64,000 nt of DNA, from NCBI GenBank assembly GCA_964622545.1, contig CAZUQM010000018.1, positions 1-64,000 of the forward strand, read 5' to 3'. The DNA is from JAFGLZ01 sp964622545. GTDB lineage: Bacteria > Planctomycetota > Phycisphaerae > UBA1845 > JAFGLZ01. The notes beneath the pieces were generated by a model. The model was not told the DNA's origin. It ran no database searches and saw only the letters and a program-made list of their open reading frames with translations. The translations under genes were made by a program, and so were the position numbers. Below, piece by piece: positions 33,107 to 42,149 of the stretch (position 1 is the first letter of the stretch; the number at the start of each line of letters is the position of its first letter).

Positions 33107-34187
33107 GCCCCTCGCGGGCTGAGGTCAGTTTCCTGTCGGCCGCGGCCAGCACGCGCTCGACATGGACGTCGTTCATGCAGACATGCGACTCGGGGCATTT
33201 CGCCAGGCGCTTTCGCCGGCAGGGCGAGCACGGCACGTCCAGACGCACCACGGCGTCGCGTTGCAGGTAGGGCCCGGTGCGATCCGGGCTGGTCGGTCCG
33301 AGCACGGCCACGAGCGGGCAGCCGAGGACGTCGGCCAGATGCATCGGTCCGGACTCGTTCGTGATCGCCAGACGAGCCTTCTCGATCAGGGCCGCCGCCT
33401 GACGCAGGGACGTGCGCCCGGCTAGGTCGACGGGCTTGGGCCCGGCGCGGCAGGCCTCGGCGACCGTTCGGCAAAGGGGGGCATCAGCGTGGCCCCCGGC
33501 CAGAACGGTTCGCAAACCGTGGTCCGCGGCGAGGCGGTCGATCACCTCGGCGAATCGCTCGGCGGGCCAGATCTTCGTCTCCCACCGTGCGGCCGGGAAC
33601 ACGATAGCGTAGTCGCACGCATCGCCCGTGCCGCTTTCGCGCAACAGGGCGGCGGCTTGGGTCCGATCGTCGTCCCGGATCGGGATGCGGAACCGCTTCG
33701 GTGCATCGCCGAAGCCGAGCAGGTGGGCGACGGACCAGTTGACGTCCACGGCGTGGACCGAGGCCGCGTCCTTGCCGTAGTGGCGGTTGTAGAAGACCCA
33801 GGCACACTCGCGCGACTGGCCCGGGCCGATGCGGGTTCTCGCCCCGGTCGCCCGGGCGAAGAAGCCGCTGCGGAACAGGCCCTGCAGGTCGACGACCAGA
33901 TCGAAGCGTCGCATCCGCAGATCGACCACGTAGCGTAAGAAGTCGACGCTGGCCCGGACGCTGCGGCCGAGCTTGCCGTAGTGCCGGCGATCGAAGGGGA
34001 TGACCTCGTCGAGGGCCGGGTGGCCGTCGATCAGGTCGGCCAAGGCCGTCGAGACCATCCACGCGATCCGCGCCGCCGGGAACCGGACGCGCAAGCCCTC
34101 GAGGATCGGCAGCGCGTGGATCACGTCGCCGAGGCTGCTCGGCTTGATCAGCAGGATGCTGTCATGGTTGGCGGAGACGATTGCCAT
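33081..34187 (-). CDS. Glycosyltransferase family 9 (lipopolysaccharide heptosyltransferase-like)
   Basis: 368 residues. GT9 hallmarks: ILLIKPSSLGDVIHALPILE at the N-terminus, VDLQGLFRSG, AARWETKIWPAERFAEV, the donor-site region AITNESGPMHLADVLGCPLVAVLGPT, and a tail CSPCRRKRLAKCPESHVCMNDV with four or more cysteines typical of heptosyltransferase-like proteins. It probably adds ADP-heptose to the LPS inner core, consistent with the rfaE1 and gmhB genes at 52-54 kb. The start at 34187 has no ribosome site but a TAGAAT box 7 nt upstream. Confidence 0.9.
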   Translation of the reverse strand: MAIVSANHDSILLIKPSSLGDVIHALPILEGLRVRFPAARIAWMVSTALADLIDGHPALDEVIPFDRRHYGKLGRSVRASVDFLRYVVDLRMRRFDLVVDLQGLFRSGFFARATGARTRIGPGQSRECAWVFYNRHYGKDAASVHAVDVNWSVAHLLGFGDAPKRFRIPIRDDDRTQAAALLRESGTGDACDYAIVFPAARWETKIWPAERFAEVIDRLAADHGLRTVLAGGHADAPLCRTVAEACRAGPKPVDLAGRTSLRQAAALIEKARLAITNESGPMHLADVLGCPLVAVLGPTSPDRTGPYLQRDAVVRLDVPCSPCRRKRLAKCPESHVCMNDVHVERVLAAADRKLTSAREGPDIPAEVR

Positions 34188-34194
34188 CGGGGCC

Positions 34195-34200
34195 ATTCTA
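34195..34200 (-). promoter_or_regulatory. Candidate -10 box of the GT9 gene, leaderless type
   Basis: TAGAAT (5/6) ends 7 nt before the ATG at 34187, with no Shine-Dalgarno between. The spacing supports this ATG over the upstream alternatives at 34196 and 34211, which overlap or precede the box. Confidence 0.4.
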
Positions 34201-34332
34201 AGGCATTTCACGAGGCGAGGTGAGGTCGCGGTCCTGAAGAGAGGCTTGGGGCCGTACTGCCGGCATGTCGGTCACGACGCCTAACGAGGCCTCGTAGGGG
34301 CCGCTTCCGACGACGACCTGACGCGCTGCTCA

Positions 34333-37300
34333 CTACCGCCGCGCGGTCGCATCGGCCCGCTTGCGGAGCCGGGCGCCCGCCCAGTTGGCCATGTCGCAGG
34401 TGTAGTTGTTGCCGCCGTCGGTGACGACCAGACGGAGTCGCTTCGCTCGGCGGAGATCGATCGCGACGTCGCGCGTGCCCTTCAGGCCGTGCATCAGACC
34501 GCTGTCGAACAGCTTCTTGTCGTCGCCGAAGACCTGAAAGACGACCGTGCCGCCGCTTTCGGCCCCGCCGATGGTCGCGACGAACCGATCGTACTTGCCC
34601 TCCGTGGCGTACGTGATCTCCGACGGGGCGTGCGTGCCGATGCCCTTGCGGTACCGCTTGCCGTCGAGCCGGAGCCGGTCGCCGCGAATGTCGCGATCGA
34701 CGCGCGGCTTGCCGTCGTTGTTCGGCGTCCAGCCGGCCTTCGCCGAGGCCCATCGCAGATCGCTCAGCCAGACCCAGTTGCCGTCGGGCAGCGCGCTGGC
34801 CAGGGCGGGCGTCGCCTTGGGCGGCGGCGGAAGCTCGACCACCTGATCGGCCGCGGGCGTGCCCAGCAGGCTCAGCAGGTCTTCGCGCGGGTGCCGATCC
34901 AGCTCGCGGCGCAGCCGCGTCAGCAGGCCGAGCATCGTCTGGTAGTCGGCATCGTGCCTGTCGGCGAAGACGGTCTCGTCGCAACGCCCCCAACCGCCGT
35001 CCGATCGAGCCAGCGGCGCCTGAAGCATGCGGCTGAGGCTCGGGGCGCGCCGGTTCAGGCTCAACCACCAGGTGTCGCGTCCGCTGCCGTGGCAGCTTGT
35101 GCAACGCTTGGCGAAAACGGCCTGGAGCGGCTTCCGATACGCGTCGACGAAGATCTGGCGCTTGGGCCAGTGTCGCGACGCGTAGCGATCGTAGTACACG
35201 CCGTTCGTATCGACCCAGGCGATCAGCCGCAGCCGCTCGTCCTCGGTCAGCGTCACGTCGTGATGCCCCACTTCGAGCATCTCGATCAGCGGCGAGACCT
35301 TCGAGCCATACGTGTAGGCCGGGCGGGGATAGACGTCGTCCGGATGGTCCCACCGGTCGGAGATCGCCACCGTGATGTGCCGCAGCAGCTCCTCGTAGCC
35401 GATGACGAATTGATCGGTCAGGTCGTCGGTCAGCACCGGTCGGCCGTCGTGACGCGCGTAGGCGTGGCAGCGGACGCACCGCTTGTTGATCACGGGTTGG
35501 ACATCCCGGAGATAGCTGACGATCCGGGTGCCCCAGGGCGGCGGTGCGGGGCGGCTCGGCTCGCGGGCAATCGCGTCGACGGGGCGGTTGGGCGGCGAGG
35601 TGTTGCGCGACTCATGGCACCCGATGCACGTCTGCGTCTCGCCGGGCTTGAAGCAGATGACGCTCCGCATCCGCTGGATCTCGCGCTGGTCGGCGTCGAG
35701 CAGCTCGAAATAGAGATTACGGTTGGCCGGCACGACGAAATAGGCCGATCCGTCCGACTCGACGGGCACCGTCCCGAGGACGCGCTTGATGGTGAAGATC
35801 AGCGTGCCGGCCGTCTTGACCACGCCGCCGCGAGGCACGCCCTTGCGGGGCACGTCCTCGAGGATACGCAGATAGCGGGCCGTCCCGCGCTTCACGTCGG
35901 GCTGACCTTCGTAGGCGTCCACGAGCAGCACCCGGGCCTCGGCCGCGGTCGAGTCGGTGTCGGCCGGCGCCGGCGGTCGCGGGTGCGGTGCGTCGCGCGG
36001 GACGATCGGCACGGGCTCACAGCACGAGATCTCCGGATCGCGGTAGATGAGCCCGAGGTTGCCATGGCGGTCGCCGACGTAGACCGCCCAGCTATCCGGC
36101 ACCCACGGCAGGACGGTGGGCGTGAAGCTGCACAGATACGTGGTCTCGCTCAGCGGCACGGGGTCGCTGCACCAACCGTGGCGGCTGTCCTGGGCCTTCT
36201 CGCCCGTGATCGGAATACCCGGCGTCAACACCGTCAGCGGCTCGGTCCAGTCGCGGCCGCGCGCGATGTCGATCACGCCGATGGGACCGTGCGTCTGGCC
36301 GTGGTGTCCCGTGAACAGGGCCATGATCTTGTGGGTGCCGGGGATGGGTCTCGGGAACATGACCACGTTCGGCCGGATCGTCGCGTTGCCGTAGAAGGGC
36401 GCGACCATCGTGCCGTCCGGGTTCATCGTGAACGGGTTGTGCAGCGACGTGACCGATCGTTCGTTGTACTCCCATCGGCTGTAGAGGATCCGTCCGTCGG
36501 GCATGACGGTCGGGTTGAAATCGTTGAAGACGTTGAAGCTGAGCTGCCGGACGTTCGAGCCGTCGGATTCCATGACGTGAAGCAGCGGCGCGTGACGGTC
36601 CCCCCCGCACATGACGTAGTGCTCCGGTCGGTCGGAGGTGAAGCCGATCTGCCCACCGGGCAGGTAGAACGGCTCGCAGTCGTTTTTCGCGCTGCGGGTG
36701 AGCTGCCGCAGGGTGCCGTCGTCGAGGCCCGCCTCGTACAGGTTGTAGCTGATGAGGCTGTCCCAACGGTCCGAGCCGTTGCCGAACGCGAAGAGGAAGC
36801 GATCGGCCCGCCAGTGAAGGTGTACGTCGCGGTAGATGCCCTCGCCCAGAGAGTCGACGACCGGCGTGAGCCGCCCATCGGGGCGAACCGGTGCGAGCTG
36901 ATAGATGCCCCCACCCGTCGGGTTCGGCAGGTGGTGGGCATCCATAAACGGCTGCTCACTGGTATAGGGCTTGCGCTTGACGATGATGAGCCGCTCGAAG
37001 TTGATGCGCCGACGTAGGAGGCGATCCCGGAGGTCCGACGCCCGCTCGAAGAGCCGGCGCCACGCCCGACCGGCCTCGAGACCCCCGTCGGCCAAGAGTC
37101 CCTTGCCCTGTCGACGCATCGACGCGAGCCGGGTCGCGGCGTCGCGGTCCGGATGGTCGCCGAGGATCTGCTCGATCGAGGTCAAGACCGCCGAGACGCT
37201 CTCGACGTGCGTGAGCAACGGGATGCGGTAGACCTTGCCGTCGCACGCTAGCGAGATCAGGAGCAGGCATCCGCCTTCGCGACGCACGTGCGGCAGCACC

Positions 37301-38019
37301 TCGAAGGTGCCGGATTCCGCCGGAGGGAGCGACAGAGGCGTCTTGCCGGTATCGACGATCCCCGACGGTCCGGCGAGCCTCCAAACGACATCGACCTTCA
37401 GCGGTCGGCCCGTAACGTTGCGCAGCACGCATCGGACGTGTTGGTCGCCCTTGACCAGGTCCAGGCACGCCGGCGCCTTCAGCGCGAAGGGCGCGACGAC
37501 CGGACGGAATTGCGTCAGCGCATCGAACCGCCGCGTGTAACCGTGATACCAATGGTCCTTGCCGCCGCCGCCCGGGTGCTTGATGCCCAGCACCGGCTTG
37601 TCGCCGGCCGCTTGTTCCGTGGTGACCTTGCCGCAAGCCGCGGCGCGGCGGACCTCGAACGCCTTGCCCGTCCATCGGACGGCCACGCGGACGCCGCGAT
37701 CCCGTGGGGGGACGAGCCTCAGCGGGACGGGATTCGGCCATGTGACCCATGAACCGTCTTCGGGCACCGGCAGCAGCGGGGCCGGGTCGATCGTAGGCTT
37801 GGCTGAGGCGAGCTTGGCGAGGGTGTCCTCCCAATCACGGACGGCCACGAGCGACTCACGGAAGTGCCAATCCCAGCGGACCCTATCGAGACGGGGTAGG
37901 CCAGCCGGATGCTTGGCTAGAGTCTCGTTGCTTGCTTGGGAAGAAGCAGATTCCGTGGCGACCAAACCGGTCACGAGCACCAGCAAGCACGTCCGCACGA
38001 GACGTCGATGGCAGCGCAT
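34333..38019 (-). CDS. Exported HzsA-like multiheme protein with NPCBM domain
   Basis: 1228 residues with a signal peptide (RTCLLVLVTGLVATESASS). Residues about 380-700 form a PD40-type beta-propeller (LPGGQIGFTSDRPEHYVMCGG, VMPDGRILYSRWEYNERS) as in hydrazine-synthase-alpha-related proteins. Three c-type haem motifs follow: CIGCH near 796, CVRCH near 846 and CTSCH near 971. Residues about 1083-1222 are an NPCBM/NEW2 carbohydrate-binding module (RYRKGIGTHAPSEITYAT). Likely periplasmic, linking redox with glycan binding. Such proteins occur widely in non-anammox planctomycetes, so hydrazine synthesis is not implied. AGGGAG precedes the ATG. Confidence 0.9.
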   Translation of the reverse strand: MRCHRRLVRTCLLVLVTGLVATESASSQASNETLAKHPAGLPRLDRVRWDWHFRESLVAVRDWEDTLAKLASAKPTIDPAPLLPVPEDGSWVTWPNPVPLRLVPPRDRGVRVAVRWTGKAFEVRRAAACGKVTTEQAAGDKPVLGIKHPGGGGKDHWYHGYTRRFDALTQFRPVVAPFALKAPACLDLVKGDQHVRCVLRNVTGRPLKVDVVWRLAGPSGIVDTGKTPLSLPPAESGTFEVLPHVRREGGCLLLISLACDGKVYRIPLLTHVESVSAVLTSIEQILGDHPDRDAATRLASMRRQGKGLLADGGLEAGRAWRRLFERASDLRDRLLRRRINFERLIIVKRKPYTSEQPFMDAHHLPNPTGGGIYQLAPVRPDGRLTPVVDSLGEGIYRDVHLHWRADRFLFAFGNGSDRWDSLISYNLYEAGLDDGTLRQLTRSAKNDCEPFYLPGGQIGFTSDRPEHYVMCGGDRHAPLLHVMESDGSNVRQLSFNVFNDFNPTVMPDGRILYSRWEYNERSVTSLHNPFTMNPDGTMVAPFYGNATIRPNVVMFPRPIPGTHKIMALFTGHHGQTHGPIGVIDIARGRDWTEPLTVLTPGIPITGEKAQDSRHGWCSDPVPLSETTYLCSFTPTVLPWVPDSWAVYVGDRHGNLGLIYRDPEISCCEPVPIVPRDAPHPRPPAPADTDSTAAEARVLLVDAYEGQPDVKRGTARYLRILEDVPRKGVPRGGVVKTAGTLIFTIKRVLGTVPVESDGSAYFVVPANRNLYFELLDADQREIQRMRSVICFKPGETQTCIGCHESRNTSPPNRPVDAIAREPSRPAPPPWGTRIVSYLRDVQPVINKRCVRCHAYARHDGRPVLTDDLTDQFVIGYEELLRHITVAISDRWDHPDDVYPRPAYTYGSKVSPLIEMLEVGHHDVTLTEDERLRLIAWVDTNGVYYDRYASRHWPKRQIFVDAYRKPLQAVFAKRCTSCHGSGRDTWWLSLNRRAPSLSRMLQAPLARSDGGWGRCDETVFADRHDADYQTMLGLLTRLRRELDRHPREDLLSLLGTPAADQVVELPPPPKATPALASALPDGNWVWLSDLRWASAKAGWTPNNDGKPRVDRDIRGDRLRLDGKRYRKGIGTHAPSEITYATEGKYDRFVATIGGAESGGTVVFQVFGDDKKLFDSGLMHGLKGTRDVAIDLRRAKRLRLVVTDGGNNYTCDMANWAGARLRKRADATARR

Positions 38020-38160
38020 CCCAGGACTCCCTATGGGACAGGTGCCGGCGAATCGGCGCGTCGAGCACGGCGCGTGGCCTCGCCGACCGGACAGCTCCGA
38101 TTATAGCTTGATGCGGGCCGTCGGTGCATGGATGGATTCGAGTGGAAGCGTCGTGCGGTG

Positions 38161-40047
38161 CTACACCCGGCCGTATCGCTTGAGCTTGGCCTGGCGGCGT
38201 TTCTCGCGGCGGCGACGCTTCTCCTCGCTCATGGCGTGGATCTCGGCCCAGAGGCTGCGCCAATCGGCGTCGCTGCGGCCGGGCCCGATCATGTAGGCCT
38301 TCAGGAAGCGCAGCCGGTCGGTCGTTGTGACGACGGGCAGGTCGTCCAAACTGACATTCAGCCGCATGAGCGGACGGAGCAGGTCTCGGCGCGTCAGTCG
38401 CCGGCGGCGGAGCTCCAGACCGTCCAGGTCGACCAACGTCAGCCGCAGCGGCCTGCGCAGCTTCGGGTCCCACTGGACGAGCAGGTTGGGGGCCTTGAAA
38501 TCGCGGTGGGCGAAACCCTTCTCCTGGAGGTCCTTGACGAGGCGCACGCAGGCTTCGATGAGTTGGTCCTTCACGCGACGTTGGGCGCGGCCGTCCAAGT
38601 CGCGGAGCGTCCAGCGCAGGAAGACGTCGAAGTCCTTGGCGTTATCGATGGCCTCGCTGACCGAGACGCTGTCGACCAACAGGCCCGCGAACCGCCGCTC
38701 CATCACGGCCAGCGGCCGGGCGGTGGCCAGGTCGCGGTTGATGAGCTGATACCCGCGCTTCCACGATCTCAGATTGCGCGAGTCGCGGAACATGTGGTAG
38801 AGCTGCTTGAGCCACGTGCGTGGGCGATGCCGTTTGCAGACCACCTCGAGCGGGCCCTCATCCGTCGGCAGTTGTGCCCGGCAGACGTACGCGGTGTGCG
38901 AGTCTTTGATGACGTCTCCTCGCTCGCCGCGGACCAGGCTCAGCGGGTCCGAGAGCCACTGTTCCCACTGCATGCGGGTGAACCGCATGCGCGAGGCGGG
39001 GCTGTGGACGTCCGGGTGCTTGGCCATCAGGAACGCATGCCCTCGCCAGCCCCAGCGGCCCTTGATGCGGCAGAAGTACTTGCCATCGCGCAGGGCTACG
39101 CGGTCGCGTTTGGCCCACAGGGCGCGGGCGTGAGAGGTCGCGGCCCGGTCGAGCGCTCGGACAAGCTCCTTGAGTTCCAGGGCGATGCTGGGACCGGACC
39201 CGGCGCGACGCGACAGCTCGTTCCGGTAGGTCACGTAGTGGCGCAGGAACCGCAGGCGGTCGGTCCGCGTGGCGCGGCGACGGTACCACTGATTCAACTG
39301 GGCCAGGTTCCGGATCGCATGACGGTCGGACACACGCGCGCCGATACGGACGTTGTGCAGGTCGACGAAGGCGACGCGGGGCTTGTCGCTGGTGGAGGGC
39401 GAGACCAGCAGATTGCCTGAGTGCAGGTCGCGATGGTGAAAGCCGTACTGGTGGGCACGGGCGACGGCGGCGGCGGTGGCCTCGATGATGGCGTTGGCGC
39501 GTCGTCGCCGAACGGCCGCGCCGGCCGGCGGAATGCGCTGTTCCCAATACACATAGAGCGGTACCGCCTCGGGAAGCGCCCGCGTGATGAGGATTCCCGG
39601 TCCGCCCAGTCCTCGCAGACCGATCGAGCCGTAGGCCACCGGCTCGACAGTATCGATCTGATGTTGGTTGGCGTGGCAGGTCGCCCGCCACTCCAGCGAG
39701 CAACCCGGTCCCCGGACCAGGGCTCGGATCATGCCGCCGGCGCCCGTCTCACGGTAGAGCTTGGCGAAGAACTCTTCGTCTCCGATGCTGACGCGCCAGA
39801 CCTGGCGAGCGATGTTGCGCTTGACCGGCTCGGCGTGGGGCTCGGCCACCAAGTGGAGCCAATGGGGTGCCTTCGGGCCCACGATGACCCATTCCCAACC
39901 CGGGCGCACCCGCCACGTGATCCCGTTGACCGAGACCTTGACGGCTTGCCATGCAGGGGGAGGGGGTTTGGTCTCGCGGCCGGCCGGGGAGCCCTGGTCG
40001 GTCGCGGCGTTGGCGGACGAATCCTGCGGACGCGTGGATAAGGGCAT
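38161..40047 (-). CDS. Tandem lipopolysaccharide-kinase (WaaP/Kdo kinase-like) protein
   Basis: 628 residues containing two complete kinase-like domains. Domain 1 (about 75-240) has the ATP-binding Lys in FFAKLYR, catalytic loop HHRDLHSGNLLV and metal Asp in AFVDLHN. Domain 2 (about 385-545) has Lys in EVVCKRHR, loop AHRDFKAPNLLV and LTLVDLDG. Both then show a related RLRFL(R/K)xY segment. WaaP-type enzymes phosphorylate heptose or Kdo of LPS core. The C-terminus is a basic tail. The start is uncertain: ATG 40047 or GTG 40062, and neither has a ribosome site. Confidence 0.88.
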   Translation of the reverse strand: MPLSTRPQDSSANAATDQGSPAGRETKPPPPAWQAVKVSVNGITWRVRPGWEWVIVGPKAPHWLHLVAEPHAEPVKRNIARQVWRVSIGDEEFFAKLYRETGAGGMIRALVRGPGCSLEWRATCHANQHQIDTVEPVAYGSIGLRGLGGPGILITRALPEAVPLYVYWEQRIPPAGAAVRRRRANAIIEATAAAVARAHQYGFHHRDLHSGNLLVSPSTSDKPRVAFVDLHNVRIGARVSDRHAIRNLAQLNQWYRRRATRTDRLRFLRHYVTYRNELSRRAGSGPSIALELKELVRALDRAATSHARALWAKRDRVALRDGKYFCRIKGRWGWRGHAFLMAKHPDVHSPASRMRFTRMQWEQWLSDPLSLVRGERGDVIKDSHTAYVCRAQLPTDEGPLEVVCKRHRPRTWLKQLYHMFRDSRNLRSWKRGYQLINRDLATARPLAVMERRFAGLLVDSVSVSEAIDNAKDFDVFLRWTLRDLDGRAQRRVKDQLIEACVRLVKDLQEKGFAHRDFKAPNLLVQWDPKLRRPLRLTLVDLDGLELRRRRLTRRDLLRPLMRLNVSLDDLPVVTTTDRLRFLKAYMIGPGRSDADWRSLWAEIHAMSEEKRRRREKRRQAKLKRYGRV

Positions 40048-40277
40048 CTTGGGTTGTCTCACGGTTGTACGTACTTTCGCCCGGCAGATCAGGGTACTTC
40101 CGCGCCGCCAGCCATTCTATGGCCGCTTACTCGCTGGATTCAACTTGCCGAAGCAGTTTCTGATCGTTTTCTTGGCAGCCCCTCCACGTGTCGGACTCAA
40201 GGCGTCCACGACCGGCCCTCGACACGCCCCTGGCGCGTCGGACCCGCGGTCTGTCTCTCTCTGCACCCGCCGGACGG

Positions 40278-41666
40278 CTATTTCCCGTTCCTGTACTTGG
40301 CGTACAACTGCGGCAGATGCTCCTTGACCTGGGCTTCGAGCTCCTGGTCGCTGATGGCCGTCAGACGGCCGTTCTCGTTGTACTGCTCCATGACCCACCG
40401 CTGGATCTTGACGACCTTCGTCACGCCGACCTCGTCGGGCGTACCCCTCGTGCCGAGGAAATCGTTGACCCAGACCGCGATCCCGTCGGTGCCGGTCTTG
40501 TCGGTGATGGCGACGCGCGGCGGACGATTGAGCAGCGAACCCGTGTCGAAGATGTTGTAGATCTGCTCGTTTCGGCGAAGCCCGCCGGCGTGGATGCCCG
40601 CGCGAGTCGTGTTGAAGTCCTTGCCGACGAAGGGGTAGTTGTCCGGGATAGGCATCCCGATCGACTTGATGTACTCGGCGGCCTCGGTGATGTAGTGCAG
40701 CTTCAAGCCCAAGGTGGAGCCGCGGAGGGCGATCAGCTCCATCAGCGCCCCCTCTAAGGGCGGATTGCCCGTCCGCTCGCCGAAGCCGAACAGGGTGCAA
40801 TTGACCGCGTCACAACCGTAGAGCCAGGTGGTCGCGCCGTTGATGTGCACCTTGTGGAAGTCATTATGACCGTGCCACTCGAGGCGCTCCGGCGGAATGC
40901 CGCACTCATGGATCATCTTGTAGATCAGCTTGGGTACCGACCGGGGAGCCGCCGCCCCGGGATACGTCACGCCGAAGCCCATCGTGTCGCAGAGCCGGAC
41001 CTTGGCCTTGAGGTGGTGTGGCACCTGTTCACTGAGCTCGGCCAGCTTTTGCACGAACGGAAAGACGAAGCCCTCCCAGTCGGCCCGGGTGACATCTTCC
41101 AGGTGGCACCGCGGCCGGATGCCGGCCTCGAAGGCCGCCTCGACCACGCCGATGTACTGATCGAACGCCTGCTGGCGCGTCTGCTTCTGCTTGTGAAAGA
41201 TGTGGTAGTCGCTCGAGCTGGTCAGCATGCCCGTCTCAGGCAGCTTGGCCTGCTTGACCAGCCGAAAGTCGCCCTTGTTGGCGCGGATCCAGCCGGTGAT
41301 CTCCGGATAACGGTGCCCCAGGCTTTGGCAGCGCTCCAGGGCGGTGCGATCGTTCTTCGTGTAGAGGAAGAACTCCGTCTGGCGGATCACGCCCATGCCG
41401 TTGTCCAGCTTGGCCAGGTACTCGTACAGCTTGACCTGCTGGTCGACTGTATACGGCGGTCGCGACTGCTGGCCATCGCGGAACGTCGTGTCCGTGACGC
41501 AGAGATCGCGGGACAAGGATTCATCCGGATCGATGCAGGCCAGTTGCCCGTCGATCTCCTCATAGATCGGGCCCGTGAACCGAATGCGCGGCGGACGCGC
41601 GTAGTCGAACTGATCCAGGATCAGATTGGGCTCACTCACGTCTTGGAGTGTATATACGTGTGACAT
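40278..41666 (-). CDS. HMGL-like acyltransferase, candidate (Re)-citrate synthase
   Basis: 462 residues. The LeuA/homocitrate synthase-type barrel is clear: VTDTTFRDGQQSRPPYTVDQ with catalytic Arg-Asp, GVIRQTEFFLYTKNDR, IRPRCHLEDVTRAD and the metal-site HGHNDFHKVHINGATTWLYG. The C-terminal LeuA regulatory domain is absent. From memory, the FRDGQQSRPPYT, SDYHIFHK and NDFHKVxxNxxTxWLYG strings match the Re-citrate synthase of Clostridium kluyveri and anaerobes better than LeuA or homocitrate synthase. It would condense acetyl-CoA with oxaloacetate. GAGGA precedes the ATG. It follows acyl carrier protein. Confidence 0.85.
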   Translation of the reverse strand: MSHVYTLQDVSEPNLILDQFDYARPPRIRFTGPIYEEIDGQLACIDPDESLSRDLCVTDTTFRDGQQSRPPYTVDQQVKLYEYLAKLDNGMGVIRQTEFFLYTKNDRTALERCQSLGHRYPEITGWIRANKGDFRLVKQAKLPETGMLTSSSDYHIFHKQKQTRQQAFDQYIGVVEAAFEAGIRPRCHLEDVTRADWEGFVFPFVQKLAELSEQVPHHLKAKVRLCDTMGFGVTYPGAAAPRSVPKLIYKMIHECGIPPERLEWHGHNDFHKVHINGATTWLYGCDAVNCTLFGFGERTGNPPLEGALMELIALRGSTLGLKLHYITEAAEYIKSIGMPIPDNYPFVGKDFNTTRAGIHAGGLRRNEQIYNIFDTGSLLNRPPRVAITDKTGTDGIAVWVNDFLGTRGTPDEVGVTKVVKIQRWVMEQYNENGRLTAISDQELEAQVKEHLPQLYAKYRNGK

Positions 41667-41808
41667 GCTTCATTCCTCGCTAGATGGTTTCCTTTGCTTC
41701 GTGGCGCAGCAAACCCCCTCGCCGGCTCACCGGCAATCCTGCCAGATAAGACGGCGCGGCCTGAGGCGCCCAAGACAGCCGCCGCAACACGACCGCTGCG
41801 GCAGACGA

Positions 41809-42063
41809 TTACGCTTGCTTGACGATGTGATCGTGGATGAAGTCCACGGCCGCTCCCACCGTCGCGACCTGCAACGCGGCGTCTTCATCCATTTCGATGT
41901 CGAACTCTTCTTCGAAGGCCGCGACCAACTCGATGGACTGAATCGATTCGGCCCCAAGATCGGCTGCGAAGTCGCTTTCCAGTGTGACCTCCGACGGATC
42001 GAGCTTCAATACCTTCGCAGTGGTCTTAATAACCCTCTCCTGAACCTCAAGTTTGTCTACCAT
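41809..42063 (-). CDS. Acyl carrier protein
   Basis: 84 residues, acidic, all helical. The phosphopantetheine serine lies in LGAESIQSIELVAAFEEEF (Ser about 40). The usual DSL is ESI here, so it is a divergent paralogue and perhaps not the main fatty-acid ACP. Preceded by GGAGG. It sits between a GlmU-like gene and the citrate-synthase-like gene, not in a fab cluster, so its acyl partner is unclear. Confidence 0.92.
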   Translation of the reverse strand: MVDKLEVQERVIKTTAKVLKLDPSEVTLESDFAADLGAESIQSIELVAAFEEEFDIEMDEDAALQVATVGAAVDFIHDHIVKQA

Positions 42064-42149
42064 GCTCGTCCTCCATGCCGGGATCCGGTCCCAGGGCGAA
42101 TAGACGGTGTCATTGGATACGGGTCTCGGGCCCGTTCGTCAAGCGCCGA

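Noticed and set aside
34333..38019. Anammox-type hydrazine synthase
   Set aside because: Only an alpha-like propeller with extra domains is present, without beta/gamma subunits or other anammox genes. Such relatives are common in other planctomycetes.
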